A stretch of 64,000 nt of DNA from contig OY759216.1 in assembly GCA_963662175.1 (NCBI GenBank), positions 41,123,087 through 41,187,086 on the forward strand, in the 5' to 3' direction. Numbering within the stretch: the first letter of the stretch is position 1; each line of letters opens with the position of its first letter. The position numbers and the translations under genes are program-made. The DNA is from Aradus depressus. Taxonomy: Eukaryota > Arthropoda > Insecta > Hemiptera > Aradidae. Positions 1-12,105 of the stretch are shown here, one piece after another. The notes under the pieces are model-generated. The model had not been told where the DNA came from and searched no databases. It saw nothing but the letters and a program-made list of their open reading frames with translations.

Positions 1-333
1 CTTCTGAATTCTCGCACTTAATTTTGTGTCGGTACATTCATTACATCAGCAGTTATTGACATTTTTGAGTTCGGCCTCACCTCTTATTCCCTCTTTCCCT
101 ATAGCCGATTTTGAAGAAAATTAATAAGTGCCGTACTAGGGTTTTGAATTTAAATATACAATTTCATGTTGATAGATTCATTATATCGCGTGTTCACAGA
201 CAGACAGCAATTTGATTTTTGTTTTTCAATTTTAGGAATCAGGGGGCCGGAAAACATGAAATTCCGGTGAGGACTCGGCATTATTTGATTATATAACTTC
301 CCCTATACGTATACTTCTTACAGCTGGGGAAGT
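1..333 (+). repeat. P-family repeat, 3' portion (cut by window edge)
   Basis: Contains two modules of the type TACATTCATTACATC...GTTATT, a GTGTTCACAGACAGACAG stretch and the terminal hairpin region ending CAGCTGGGGAAGTA. The 5' part lies outside the window. Confidence 0.7.
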
Positions 334-864
334 AAAATGTAAATACCACCTCGGTCATGCGCACTCACGAGTTTTTAGATCAACGCCGAGGACTATACTT
401 ACGTATATAATGCTCAATGAAGATGAGTCTTTGCGCTTTGTAATGCTTAAGAAAGATGATGACTTTCTCTTCGCAAATGCTGTGAGAAAATAAGTAACTG
501 TTTCAAAAGGCTTGCCCCAGGGGAATCTACGATCCCAAAGAACTTCATCTTGATTCAATTCTACGTAATCGTATCTGTCTCTTACTTTAATTTCTCATCT
601 CTCAGAGGTCAGGAGTATTTCGAAACATTACTTGAAAAGCAGAGGACCCACCTCCCTGTGTTTTTTATGGTCAAATAAAAAAGCACAGGCAAGTAGTCAG
701 ACTTCTTTTCGAAGGGGGTTGGCCCCAATATTTTTTTTTCCTTTTTTTCTGGGGGTTGGATAAAGGAGAAAATAAAGGGACTATACACATTTTGGAGTAA
801 TTACGTTCTCTGCTTAGTATAAAGGTAAAGTGATCATTTATTGGAAGGTATAATACAATAAAAA
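334..864. other. No recognisable feature
   Basis: AT-rich DNA with short T and A runs. The only open frames are short and unlike known proteins. Confidence 0.5.
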
Positions 865-1285
865 GTCTTCAGTGAATCACCTGCAATGTACTTCCACAGA
901 GCGAGTTAATCAATTAACTTTTCGCGCCCCCTCCAAAACCAGTCGACTGTTTGCGCTAATATTCAACATCTGACTTACATAAGGAGTCCTAAATCCTCGT
1001 TCTAAATTTTGTGTCGTTAAGTCTATTAAATTTAGTTTTTTTTTTTCTAATTGAGCCCCCTCCCCTGAATCCTCCCTTCCCTTCAGCCGATATCGCTGTT
1101 TGACAAGTAATTTCCTCATTGGCTTTTAACTTCAAATATGAAATTTCATGTCAATACATTCATTATATCGGCAGTTAATGGGTTTTTGAGTTGAGCCCTC
1201 TCTTGTGCCGATTAAGCTAAAAATGAATAATTGTAATCCTTATGGGGTTTTGAATGTACATACGAAATTTTGTGTCGATACATTC
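865..1285 (+). repeat. P-family repeat, 5' portion
   Basis: Begins with the GTGAATCACC palindrome and TGTACTTCC motif, followed by the C-rich GAGCCCCCTCCCC module and two more modules. It stops abruptly at a fragment matching the SINE-A 5' tip. Confidence 0.65.
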
Positions 1286-1303
1286 TAGCTACCGGCGCCC
1301 TCT
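1286..1303 (-). repeat. SINE-A 5' tip
   Basis: Eighteen bases match the reverse complement of the SINE-A start (GAGGGCGCCGGTAGCT). They sit at the broken end of a P-family copy, so this may be a relic of an insertion later deleted. Confidence 0.35.
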
Positions 1304-2104
1304 ATCCCAAATATGTGCCATCCTTACAAGTGTTTGTATTATAAGATTTAATATCGGTTCGTGTATATAATTAATGAGTTATTTTGACGTATCCAATTAC
1401 CATGTTGGTTTAACGGTAATAAATATTATTATTATGAAAGTAATATTACCATTGTTTTCTCTATCATTACTTTACCCATGTGCGCTCCGTTTTTGCTAAG
1501 CACTTGTAAAATCAATTGTGTTGAACGAACAATAGTAACTTGTTTCTGTTTCTTGCCCTTTAGCGACTGAAAATGAAAGACTTTTTCTCACCGAATTCAT
1601 GACTGTTACGTATTCGGTGACGAGTTGTGATGGGTGCCATCGGACAGTTTCTAATAGATATCCGATATGACGATGTGCTGAATGCACTCCAACATCAGGA
1701 TGCAGACGAGGATGCCGAGAAACTCCGACATTCCTTACCAGGTCAACAGGTTCTCATGCTCACCTCTGCCAAATACTTCTTCAACGCTTCAACCTTCCCT
1801 CTCACACACCATTCCTTCTCACAGCAAAAATTAATGTCCTATGCAGCATACGAAATAGGGAATTTTTAATTTAAAATATAATAAAGTAGGAAATTCAAAG
1901 CTGCCGATAGCTGAAATTCTATTATTCTTCAGGTCACTTTCTTTTGCTTTTTAGAGTTTTGCTAGCCCAAATGTTCATAGTATAGGGAAGTTAGGTAATT
2001 TCAAGTTTTCCGACCTCCTGAACAAAATATTAAAAAAATAATTTCATTTGACTACGTCGATAACACCAGGAGAATTACGAAATAGTCTATGTACATCTAA
2101 AAAA
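1304..2104. other. Unassigned; contains a GC-richer, coding-like patch
   Basis: Positions 1624-1869 are less AT-rich than their surroundings and open for 80 codons on the plus strand. On the minus strand the same patch has a strong splice donor (GCAGAG followed by GTGAGC, near 1765). Neither strand gives a recognisable protein, so it may be an exon or a decayed mobile element. Confidence 0.3.
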
Positions 2105-2400
2105 AACATGAGGACGACACTTATTGATTTTCAGTTAAATTGGTCAAATGGAAAGAGGGGATGGTGGAGGCTGAAACAAAAATTCTAATAACATTCGATG
2201 CAATGAATATATCGACAGGAAATTTTAAAAGAGGATTATGAAGACACCCATTAATCTTCAGCCGAATAGGTATAGGAATATCCCCTTTCTTTGTCAACAA
2301 TCCCCCCCCCCCCCTTCCCCTCCTGTCAACCAGTAGGAAGGTTACACAAAATTTGCGTGTTCCGTTACATTTAATGTAACGGAATGATATCCTCACTGAA
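2105..2400 (-). repeat. P-family repeat fragment, inverted
   Basis: Reverse-complement modules are visible (AGGACGACACTTATTG, GATTTTCAGTTAAATTGG). A 13-base C tract lies at 2302-2314, where a module normally has a C-rich run. Confidence 0.6.
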
Positions 2401-2529
2401 ATAGATGGTCTCCCATCCTCATGAAACTCAACGAAACCTGTTTCTAATCTCGTTTTGAAGACTATGTATCCCTCTTTACATTGCTATTGATATACGACTT
2501 AATGTATCTAGCACTTGAGAAACCCTGAG

Positions 2530-3492
2530 AGATTCCACGGCAATGTATTTCCCAACCACAAATAATTAAATTAATTTTTCGCTGTCCGTCCTAAACCAAT
2601 CTACCGTGTGGACTAAAAATAAATAATTGACTTACATAGGGGCTTTTGAATACTCACACTAAATGTTGTGTCATTACATCGAAAGTTATTAAGATTTTTA
2701 AATTGAGCCCCCTCCTTTGACCACTGTCCTTCAGCCGATTTCGCAGAAAATTAATACAGGCTGTCCTTTAAGGGTTTGAATGTACATATAAGACTTCATG
2801 TCGATACATTCATTACAACGGCAGTTAATAAAGTTTTTATGTTACCCCCTCCCTAATCCCTTCTCTTCGCCCGATTCGGTTGAAAATCAATATGTCGTCT
2901 TTATGGAGTGCTGGATACACATATAAAATGTTATGTTAATACATTCATTCTATCGGGAGTTATTGTGTTCACAGATACACACATACATACAGAGAATTTT
3001 ATTTTTTTTATTTTGTGGTATCAAGGGATCGGAAAACATGAAATTTCAGTGAAAACTCATGTCAAGGGAACGGAAAACGAAATTTCTTAACGATTACATA
3101 ATTCCCCTATAGGTTAGGTTTAGATTAGGTTTTATGACTCATGCCCGGGCTTTAACAACGAGGTCATATCGCCTACTACCAGAGCGCTCTTTCGTCACTC
3201 TGGTGGACATGAGCTCGACTCTACTGTGGGAGTCCTAAATTTTGCCTACCCTAAATTTTTATTCATCTTGGGTAGGGGTCTTTAACGAGTACCTGACATC
3301 GTACAGGCTCGGGACCATCGCTTAACGTCCCATCCGAAGAACGGCGTGCTTAAGTTTATTTTACCTCCCAGATAAAATAAACTAAGGGCCTCGGCCGGCC
3401 TCGAACCCAGACCTTGAGCTCAGAAGTCAAGCACGCATACCACAGAGCTACCGGCACCCTCTAATTCCCCTATATTTAATATAACTGGGGAA
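2530..3492 (+). repeat. P-family repeat, near complete, split by a SINE-A
   Basis: The 5' start, three tandem modules, the CACAGATACACACATACATA segment and the terminal hairpin are all present. The hairpin is interrupted at 3112-3461 by SINE-A, and its right half resumes at 3475. Confidence 0.75.
3112..3461 (-). mobile_element. SINE-A (tRNA-derived), with target-site duplication
   Basis: Reverse-oriented SINE-A running from its GAGGGTGCCGGTAGCTC head to a CCTAACC-type tail. It is flanked by a 13-bp direct repeat, TAATTCCCCTATA (3099-3111 and 3462-3474), which is the host P-family hairpin sequence. The head has Pol III A-box and B-box-like motifs. Confidence 0.85.
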
Positions 3493-3637
3493 ATAAAATA
3501 AAAATATGTCAAAAATTAACCTAAAAATGTTTTTTGATCCATAATAAGTCCCCTTAATGAGATGCCCTTCTGACTATGGTGAGTTTCAGTTTCCTTATTC
3601 ACGTGAGTTTACAGTGAAATTCTATAGAATCTTTAAA

Positions 3638-3921
3638 AGCGGTCGTCGCGGGTTCGAAACCCAGCCGAGGCTCTTAGGTTTTTTATATGGAAAGTGAAAA
3701 AACCTTGAGCCCGCCATCCTTCGGTTGGGACGTTAAGCGATGGTCCCGAGCCTGGTGTCAGGTACTCCCTAAAGACCCCTCCTACCCTAGGTGAATAAAC
3801 CCAAGTAGGACTACTATTTAGGACTACCACAGTAAAATCGGACCCTAGAGCGAGGATTGCTCTGATAGTATGCGATATGACCTCGCAGTTAAAGCCTGGG
3901 CATAAGTTATAATAACTAACA
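3638..3921 (+). mobile_element. SINE-A, 5'-truncated
   Basis: Starts at the B-box region (GGGTTCGAAACCC) and continues through GGGACGTTAAGCGATGGTCC to the TAATAACTAACAA tail. It lies in inverted orientation about 180 bp from the preceding SINE-A. Confidence 0.8.
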
Positions 3922-4688
3922 ACTAAATATTAACACCTCTACCAATGAGCTTAAAGATCTTATATATATGTGAGGTCCAGATGGCGAAAAAGTTGTTCCT
4001 TTTGTAATCGGCTTTCCTTGGTAGTGAAGGAGGTCTGAACCAAATGGTTCGTACAACCAATTGACTGACAAGCATTGTGTTTCTTCTCTTGTCTATTTTT
4101 ATAGAGGGATTTTCTTCACCAGACAAGCTAGTCAAGTGCAGGGACCCAACATCTGTCTACTTCAATGGCTCGCTGCATCCCCAAACATTCCTCTGACTCA
4201 TCCCAAATGGATGCATCCCGAGTCCATCTTAAGATGAAGGACAAACTTAACAACGTTATCCATCGCTGACTAATGGATGATCCATCTCTTACTCTCACTA
4301 AGATATAAAATCGTTGACAATCCAAATGGAGACTATATCCACCCTACCCTCACAATCATAAACAGGATTCATATTATTTCTAATGGTTTATTTTTTTATA
4401 TATTATTATTTTGTTACTATTATTTTTCTTTCTTTTCCACATTTCGAACATTAGAACCTGAGCAAGGGAGATAAGAAAGAAGTACCGTAGTAAAAAAGAC
4501 ACTTCAGGAAGAATAATAAAAAATATTTATCATAATTTTAATTTTTTTTTTTTTTTTTTTTTATTTATTTATATATTTACAACGGCATAATAACATTTGC
4601 CATTAGCAATTGTGATAAATAGAGCAGTGTCAGGTGCGTGGCTGTACTGCTGAGGTACGTGACCGTAATTTTAATTACAATTAAAAAC
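3922..4688. other. No recognisable feature
   Basis: AT-rich, with an 18-base T run near 4543-4562. Short open frames on both strands show no protein similarity that I recognise. Confidence 0.5.
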
Positions 4689-4695
4689 TGTATTT

Positions 4696-4875
4696 GGGGG
4701 CCTTAATGGGCTAGAGCGTGGGGCTTCGATCGCTTGGCCTCACCATTGTTTGCGAGTTCGAATCCCGCCCGGGAGTGAGTTTTATTTCGTAGATAGAACT
4801 CCCTCCCGGGCCAGTTAATAACTAGATAACACAGTGACATGGCTAATATGCATCATACGTAAAGTAAAAAAAAAT
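4696..4875 (+). mobile_element. SINE-B (tRNA-derived)
   Basis: Carries the family landmarks GGGCTAGAGCG, the B-box GAGTTCGAATCCC, GTTTTATTTCGTAGATAG and an A tail. A 7-bp direct repeat, TGTATTT, flanks it (4689-4695 and 4876-4882). Confidence 0.8.
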
Positions 4876-4934
4876 TGTATTTATTAATATTATTATTTTT
4901 GTTTCATTTATTTTCTAGAGGTGCAATTCACTCT

Positions 4935-5013
4935 AGAGGGCGCCGTTAGCTCCGTGATATGCGTGCTTGCTTACTGAGCTCAAGATCGTGGGTTCGAAAC
5001 CTGGCCGAGTATG
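4935..5013 (+). mobile_element. SINE-A head fragment
   Basis: Only the tRNA-like head is present, from GAGGGCGCCGTTAGCTC to GGTTCGAAACCTGGCCGAG. The body and tail are missing, so it is either 3'-truncated or represents a head-only copy. Confidence 0.65.
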
Positions 5014-5409
5014 AGAGTTTACCGAACTCATCGTCTTACGTGTCACAACAAAATTCGCGGCAATTATAAAATCTTTCCCAAAAATTCCGCACGGTGCAAT
5101 GTTTATCTAAAATAAAAAGACTATTAAGACTAACATCATATTTTAGAATGTATTCAATGAAAGCCTTAAAAAGGGAAAATAATTGTTTTTTAGAGTAGAT
5201 TTAGTGCTATCAGCTGAACGAGAATGAAATAAATTAAAAAAAATTTCAGCTGAAAAAGTGCTGGACTGATTTGCTGAAAAAAAATAAGAAAATTAAGGCA
5301 TATTTAATTGAGGATACTTACTACTTATTAGTAAGACATCCAGTCTTATTCTCCCAGAGAATAATGCTAGCTACGCCAATGGTCTTATGTAGCGACATCG
5401 CTCCCCTGA
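5014..5409. other. No recognisable feature
   Basis: AT-rich sequence without repeats or open frames of note. Confidence 0.5.
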
Positions 5410-5625
5410 TCCCTCATGATCAATCTCATATTGACACATTCGTTACGTAGACAATTGGGCACTCTTTGAGTTGAGCTCCCACCCTTCCTTTCGGCCGGTT
5501 TCGTTGAACATCGGGTTCATTCTAACGGGAGACGTCGTGTTCACAGACAGGAAATGTTTTTCGAAACCAGGAGGTCGTAAAACATGAACTTTCACTGAAA
5601 ACTCAATTTACTTGGTATACCTGGG
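5410..5625 (+). repeat. P-family repeat, decayed
   Basis: Weak module matches (ACACATTCGTTACGTAGAC, TTTCGGCCGGTTTCGTTG) and a degenerate 3' segment (CATGAACTTTCACTGAAAAC). Both ends are lost. Confidence 0.45.
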
Positions 5626-8052
5626 GAGCCAATAACGCTTCCACGCTGTCACTAAAGTGAACGGTGTCTCTGCTTGCCAGGTTGCACATCATGTCAATCA
5701 ACCTATTTAAAATGTTCACTCCATAACTAATTTGCTTCGTTCCGTGTTGCATCCGTGTCGTACTTTTGTTGCGTGTTGGGGAGTATATTTCTCCCCTCTC
5801 TCTCCCTCCCCTAATTTAGTACGATAAAAAAATTAGGGTCAGCTGTAGAGTTCATTTATTATTTAATGTAATGCTCTAAATCCAAAGAGCAAGGAGTTTT
5901 CCATCTTGTCACTGACATCATTAATTTTAGCGCTACGAGGAATTTTTGCTCAAAAAGAGAAATGAGCCTTGAAAGGGAAAATTCTGGTCAGATGTGGCCT
6001 GAAGATTAAGTGTAACACTGATAATTATCATATCGATACATTCATTACATTGAACTTTTTAATCCTCAGTCTGCAAGGTTTCACATTAAACTATGGTTCA
6101 AGTATCTTCCAACTTTCACGTTCGTTGTGGACATCCAGGCCAGACCCTTTCTTAGTACCCATAAACAAGTTTCTTTTTTTCCAATTTTATTTATTTTTTT
6201 TGAGGATGCTAAAATCGTCAAAATATCTGTTTTCTTGAACGGGAAGTGAATGTAGAAATTCTTAACTTTCTTCTGAAATTGAGAACATACAGAGAGGTCT
6301 GACGTTCCTAATCTTGTAATGGTAGCTTATTGGTTAGTGACCACTTCATCTGTTGATCCCCCCCCCCCCCCCCCCCCCGCTCTCTCCATTCCTCAATTTA
6401 GTGAAAATGTACTTTACGCTATTAGAGTTCCAGTCATCAAGCAATATTATCGATACGGCAGACATTTTTCTTACTTTAAGACACTTCTCTCTGAAACACT
6501 TTTTCTTTATTTAAAACATCTCTCTTTCTCTTCCTTCCATTAAAACTGATTCTTTAAGGCACGATACCTCTTTTTCTCAGCAACACTTTTTTACTCTCTT
6601 TGAAACATCTCTCTATTTATGACACCTCTCTCTTTCACTTCCTCCCATTAAGGAAGAGTCTTTAAGACACATCTTTCTTTCTCTCTTTAAGATGGAGTCT
6701 TTGACAATTCTCTCTTTCTCATTAAGATACTTTCATTCAAAAACAATGAGGGGGAGAAAATACTCCGATATTCTCTTTAAAATACTTTCTCTCCTCAATC
6801 AAAAACACCCTTCATTTCTTAGCTGGTAAGTTTTGAAGGGAGGGACGCCGATATTAAGTCTTGTCCTAGGCTGGGTTAGATTGTCTGTTCCGGAAGTGTG
6901 TCCTTGTTTCTACATCTGGTAATAATAGACCAGCCTTACCCTCTTTGTATCCTATCTGAGGATCAGTCAAAGAGGAGATAACACCCAGCAAGCGGTTCAT
7001 ATCGCAACTCTACATATCCAGTCGTTGGACTCCTTCCAAACCTCTTCTGATTCATTCATGACTAAGAAGGAACTTAGTGAACCAATGATTCACAATACAC
7101 CCATCTTCTATCAGGAATGTTCAGTCGGTGTATCAGGTGGGCGATAATGTTCCCCTTTCTACAATATGAGTCAAAAGATATAGAGAGGGAGCTTATTTCA
7201 CCCAGAGTTTCTAGTATCGTCGGAGGTCCTCAAATACCCCAAATTCCTTTTTTAAGCATTCCTAGACATTTTTAATAAAAAGTACCATATCTTTGGAAAA
7301 GAAAGAGTGCAAAGAAAAATGGTTAATAATGCAAGGTTACAAAATTTGTATAATTTACGATGTTAAATGAAATTATTTGCATTAATTTGAATACGTTGCA
7401 TAAATAATAATACAATTAGGATTCTGGGGAACAAATTTATGAACAAATCACAAACAAAAAAAAAATTTAGTTTGTGCAATGCAGCTTAAAACTCGGCGAC
7501 GAATTCTGTGCAAATATTAACCGACAGCTAAATTCATTTTCGAAACTAAAACGAGTCATGCAGAAACAAGAAGTTACAAAAAATTCTCATTTAACTTATC
7601 AACAGCATTTTTTTTAACCTTCCTTTCCCTTCTGGAGAGAGGGACATACAGAATTTTTAAAAAGCTCGTACTCTGATCAATCTGTGAAAAATACATTCTG
7701 CATGAAACATGAATTTTTATTATTTTTGTAATATAAAGAATAAAAATGTATACTTCATTATTTACGCATTGACTTCATTTATACATGTGGAAACTAAAGG
7801 GGTCAAACAAAGAAATCACTCCTTGATTTTGAACAAAATAGGCATATTTTGGGACTCAATTTTTGATAGGATATAATGACTTTATTTGTTCTACTTTGAA
7901 AATATTCCAACTTAAGAAACGCTGACATATTGTGAAAACTTTTAATAACTAAATAAAGCAATTTTTTTTTTTTTTAAATATTGTCTATTCCACAAGAAAT
8001 TGAATCTTAAACTACCGGATTCGACATTACACGACCGTGAAGTTATTTTATT
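5626..8052. other. Mostly unassigned; low-complexity tracts
   Basis: A 21-base C run lies at 6358-6378, followed by a pyrimidine-rich stretch listed separately. Near 7963-8004 a T tract followed by AAATATTGTCTATTCCACAA resembles the arm flank of the Penelope-like inverted-repeat elements and may be a relic. No gene is recognised. Confidence 0.4.
6458..6800. repeat. Pyrimidine-rich degenerate repeat
   Basis: Loosely repeated blocks such as CATCTCTCTTTCTCTTCC, TTAAGACAC and CACCTCTCTCTTTCAC give a strong strand asymmetry with pyrimidines on the plus strand. No fixed period is obvious. Confidence 0.5.
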
Positions 8053-8253
8053 TTAATTTTTTTGGGGGCCTTATGTACGATGCATATTAGCCATAACTCT
8101 TAACAACGGTGTTACCTAGTTATTTACGACATCCATGGCCCCGGGAGGGAGTTCTATCTACGAAATAAAACTCACTCCCGGAAGGGAATCGAACCCGCGA
8201 ACCATGGGAAACCATGAGACCAAAGCCCTACTCTCTAGCCCACCATGGCTCCC
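8053..8253 (-). mobile_element. SINE-B, inverted
   Basis: Reverse complement of the SINE-B body, with ATGTACGATGCATATTAGCC, GGGAGGGAGTTCTATCTACG and a B-box-like GGGAATCGAACCC. The T run on its left corresponds to the A tail. No clear target-site duplication was found. Confidence 0.75.
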
Positions 8254-8344
8254 ATATTACTCGCACTAGAATATATAATAAAAATATTTATCTATTGACG
8301 GTCATTCTCTACGAGAAGCGAAAAAAAAATTATAATAATGTTTC

Positions 8345-8525
8345 AAAGTTCACAAAAACAGATGTGATTTAAGAAGAAAATAAGATAAAAACCTTGAGGA
8401 ACACCACGCCACCTTGCTGGCTTCCTCCTTGACTCCGCTCTGTCCCAGGTTTTATATGGCATCCCCCATTTTGACTTTAGTGTCTTCGATAAACTTCTTG
8501 TCTGAGTAGCTCTAATAAAAGACAA
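8345..8525 (-). mobile_element. Non-LTR reverse transcriptase relic
   Basis: The minus-strand open frame contains RWRGVPQGFYLIFF. This resembles the conserved GVPQG(S)...P.LF block of LINE reverse transcriptases. A neighbouring frame continues the similarity, suggesting frameshift decay. The call rests on one motif. Confidence 0.4.
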
Positions 8526-8636
8526 TTATATTGCATCATTTTGTTTTTGAATAAAATCAATTTATTTTACTAGAAGAGGCCGGCTCTGTTTGCGAGTATC
8601 TGGCTTATTAACTAAGATTGCGAAAAAAAAAAAAAA

Positions 8637-8800
8637 ATCGTGGGTGAATCAGCGGCTATGTACTTCCCCAGCGAGAGTTATTCAACTAATTTTTCACTCT
8701 CCCTCTGATTCCAATTGACCAATTTGGTTGAAAATCATTAGGTGTTTTACTCAGGGTCTTCTGAATCCTCATACAGAGTCCCTGTCCGGTACATAAATTT
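8637..8800 (+). repeat. P-family repeat, 5' portion
   Basis: GGTGAATCAGCGGC and ATGTACTTCCCCAGC mark the start. It ends after the first module, and an A run precedes it. Confidence 0.65.
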
Positions 8801-9514
8801 ATCATATACTTTGAACAACTGAGGAACTAATATGAAGAAAAAGAATAGTACACATAAGTAGTCAAAACTATTTATTTTTATATATATTTTTAACTAAAAA
8901 AATCCAAGATAACATAACTGACTTTTGTAGAACGCAATAAAGAACACAATTTCGGAAGAAAAGTATCGTTAAGGAAAATACCGATACGAAGATGAAAAAA
9001 ATATCGATTAAATAGTATAACCGCTTCCATTACAGTTGACTTGTGTGATTATTCTAGACTGTAACCTCAGACTTATTATTCATTGGGTGGAAATTAGGGG
9101 TGTTTCCCAGGGCGAGTGCGCATGATGCCAACTCTCAAATAGGCGAGAGAAATGGTTCTCCTATGTGCTGAGACGGGACGAGTAGGTGGATAATTACCTC
9201 GAGCCATCTCGGTTTTATGGTCCTCTCAGTCGACCAGATGCTCCAACTCGTGCCTGATAGGCACCGTGTGAACATGACTACAATACTTAGTTGTCATTAT
9301 TACTAGAATGAACCAAGGAGGTTGAACTATACAGAGATGCCCTTGACATTAGGCAAGCTGGCAGGTGTACAGCACACATGGGAATATTGCATAGAGTACC
9401 TTGATCTCTTGAGGAAGTGCATGCAAGCAGTGCATTATGTTTAGACTGCGGATTCGGGCTTCCCCTTATCAAGGTATTTTCTTCATGAACATGTGTTACA
9501 TTGAGTGACATAAT
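8801..9514. other. Unassigned
   Basis: The 9060-9500 part is less AT-rich and may be upstream sequence of the LINE tail that follows, but no readable protein was found. Confidence 0.35.
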
Positions 9515-9660
9515 CAAAAGGTGAAATGAATAGGACACGTGTTAAGACAGGAGGAAGGAAACGTAGCAAACAGGCGTCCGCAAAGAGGGGAGGGGGAGAA
9601 CCAGGATCAGAAAGAAGAGGGCGATGGAGGAAGAGGTGGAGAGGATAAGGAATTCTGAAA
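9515..9660 (+). mobile_element. Possible non-LTR retrotransposon C-terminal tail
   Basis: A frame reading GHVLRQEEGNVANRRPQRG resembles the (W)xGHVxRxEE...R motif near the C-terminus of many LINE ORF2 proteins. The frame closes shortly after in a purine-rich repeat. Confidence 0.4.
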
Positions 9661-9785
9661 CGTTGTCGAGGCGCTGTCGTGAGAGGTGGAGGAAAGAGAA
9701 GTTCTGGAACACTGTGAAGGCGCTATCCAGTAAGAGGTGGAGAGGAAAGAGAAGTTCTGGAACAGTGTGAAGGCGCCATGACGAT
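9633..9785. repeat. Minisatellite, three units of about 50 bp
   Basis: Units begin GAGGTGGA at 9633, 9683 and 9734 and share AGAAGTTCTGGAACA.TGTGAAGGCGC. The first unit is the most diverged. The array overlaps the end of the LINE-like tail. Confidence 0.7.
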
Positions 9786-10914
9786 ACAGATGGCGAGACT
9801 TTGTCCAAGCCCTATAAATATAACCAGCTAAAAGATGTCAATGGACAATCTGTTAGTTGAAACAGGGACAATATCATTTTATAAGATAATTTTTATTTAA
9901 AAAAAATAATAATAGAGATAAAATATAAAAAAAACGTATGTAGTATGTGTAGTAAAGAAACATACAATTTGAGCCACCGAAAAAAAATCAAGCAAAGAAA
10001 TGCAAGCGCTTGTTAGAATTTACGATTAATTGTCTCCTTTCAACCGAGGAAAGACAGTTTATTTAAAATTTTATGAAGAAAATCATGACAAAAAATCAGA
10101 AGACCTGCAGATCAGCAAAGTAAGAAATTTCCTTTGTTAAAGAAGATCATGAGACATTTAAAAATAATGTAAACAAACCACCCACAGTGGCAATCAGGCA
10201 GGACAAGAAGATAAAATGTGAAAATGCATTAAATTGAACAACCTGCACTGACTCACTTCAATAAAGTGTTGTAGCAATACAAACAATTATACATTCAAAA
10301 GTACTATTAACACCCATTATATCTAAATATTTATGTAATAGAAAGTAGTCACACTTCAAACATCGCACTTTCTAAACGGTACAAACTTTGCCTATCATAA
10401 CTGCATTTAAATGAAAAATTATTTATATAATCTTCATTTTTATTAAAACGTAATCATTTACAAGAAGAAAGAAAGTTATAAAAAACAATTATTTAACTAA
10501 GGACAATTAAAATGTTTATATTTCTTTCGCTAGGGCATTGAAAAACCAAACTTCGAAGTAAATCTTCATCCTATATTTTGGTGTACGAGTAGTATACCTT
10601 ATAACCTCATTATCTTAATCATAAATAGGGGGTGAATTTATATGTACTAAAAAAAATGTATTTATTTTTGATCGGATCATCAAAAAAAAAAAACTAATAA
10701 ACATATAATATATGAGATAAATAGTGGGATTCAAAGCCAATTTATTTTTATTGTTATCAAATGTATTCATCAAGTGAAATAAATTGGGGTCGGGAATCAT
10801 CGGTTCATTAGAAAAATGCATTTCCTTTTTCAAGAAATATAATATCTTTATTATGTAGCTGGGGGATCCGTAGGTGAACACCATTTTGATCTCTGTAAGA
10901 AAAGAGTAGAACCC
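9786..10914. other. No recognisable feature
   Basis: Strongly AT-rich. No module of the repeat families named here and no convincing coding frame. Confidence 0.5.
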
Positions 10915-11102
10915 GACTCACTGTGGATTACTAAATGTTGTCTACTTAGATATATTCATCTAGGGTATAGGGTGTACGAGTACCTGACATCGAACGTCGC
11001 TTAACGTCCCATCCGAAGGACGGCGTGCTCAAGGTTTTTTCACCTCCCAGATAAAAAACCAAAGGCTAAGCAAGCACGCATACCACTGAGCTACCGGTGC
11101 TC
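10915..11102 (-). mobile_element. SINE-A, inverted, internally shortened
   Basis: Reads CATCCGAAGGACGGCGTGC through ACTGAGCTACCGGTGCTC. The 3' third and part of the head around the B-box are missing. Confidence 0.75.
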
Positions 11103-11960
11103 TATAAGAAAAGAAGATTGAGGACACACTGGCGATTGCAAATTCAATGAGGAACATTTTTGGTAGGAAACAATTTTTCGATAGGACTAACCGTTTTCAC
11201 ATAAATGAAGCAAATATCTTTAAAAAAATTAAATTTGAGGACGATTTTCGGTATGTATCTCGCAAACCGGGCGATCTGCGATAAATCGTATTCTATATAA
11301 ACTATGCCTTTAATTTTTTTTATAAAACTTTGATTTGAGAAGATTTTTATTCAGGTCAAAATTATAAGTATATAAATTTCTACAATCGTTTACTACAAAC
11401 AGTTAGAGCGCTCACAAAGTTCCAACCATATACACAAAGACATAATCGCGAAACTGGTAAAAACGGAGACCATGAAATGAGAAAATATTATGAAAACTCG
11501 ATCTCGGATTTTCGCAAAACTACAATACTTCATTTTGCTAAAGGTACCATAAAGTGTTCACCAGTCAATATGTTGTCAATAAAGAAATTGAAAATAAAAA
11601 AAAACTAGACACTTGAATTGAAAACAAACTAATAAATCAGAAGTTCCCCAAAAGGTCACTACAATATTCAACTGGAGAAAGGTCACTTTCTTACTTTTTC
11701 TATTGAAGAATTGAAACTGACAATTCCTTGGAGAAAGTTTAAAAATACAGTATCCACAAAATTCTCAATTTTATACATCAGATTTTTTTTTCCTATTTCC
11801 AATAGACCATTTTAAAGGTATTCTGTTCAACATTCAAGATATTAGTTCTACGGCCTGCCAGGAAACAGTGAAAACATTCTTGAAACAATGAATACAGCCT
11901 TATCACGAACATACAAAAAGCAATTAGGAAGGCTTAAATTCTAAACATGAGAGGAAAAAA
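11103..11960. other. No recognisable feature
   Basis: AT-rich single-copy-looking sequence with no supported element. Confidence 0.5.
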
Positions 11961-12050
11961 GTCGACGATGAATCATGGCAATGTACTTCCTCGGCACGAA
12001 TTAATCAACTGGATATTCGTGTTCCCTTGAATTAAAATCTTCACTTATCT
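11961..12050 (+). repeat. P-family repeat, 5' tip
   Basis: GTCGACGATGAATCATGGCA and TGTACTTCCTCGGCACGAAT match the family start. Only about 90 bp remain. Confidence 0.6.
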
Positions 12051-12105
12051 CAACTTAGACAATTTTTTTATTTGTAGAATATGGAAGATTTACCCTAGTT
12101 CTCCT

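Noticed and set aside
310..340. Canonical Helitron 3' end
   Set aside because: The hairpin is present, but no CTRR follows it in the copies examined. A Helentron-like affiliation is kept only as an inference.
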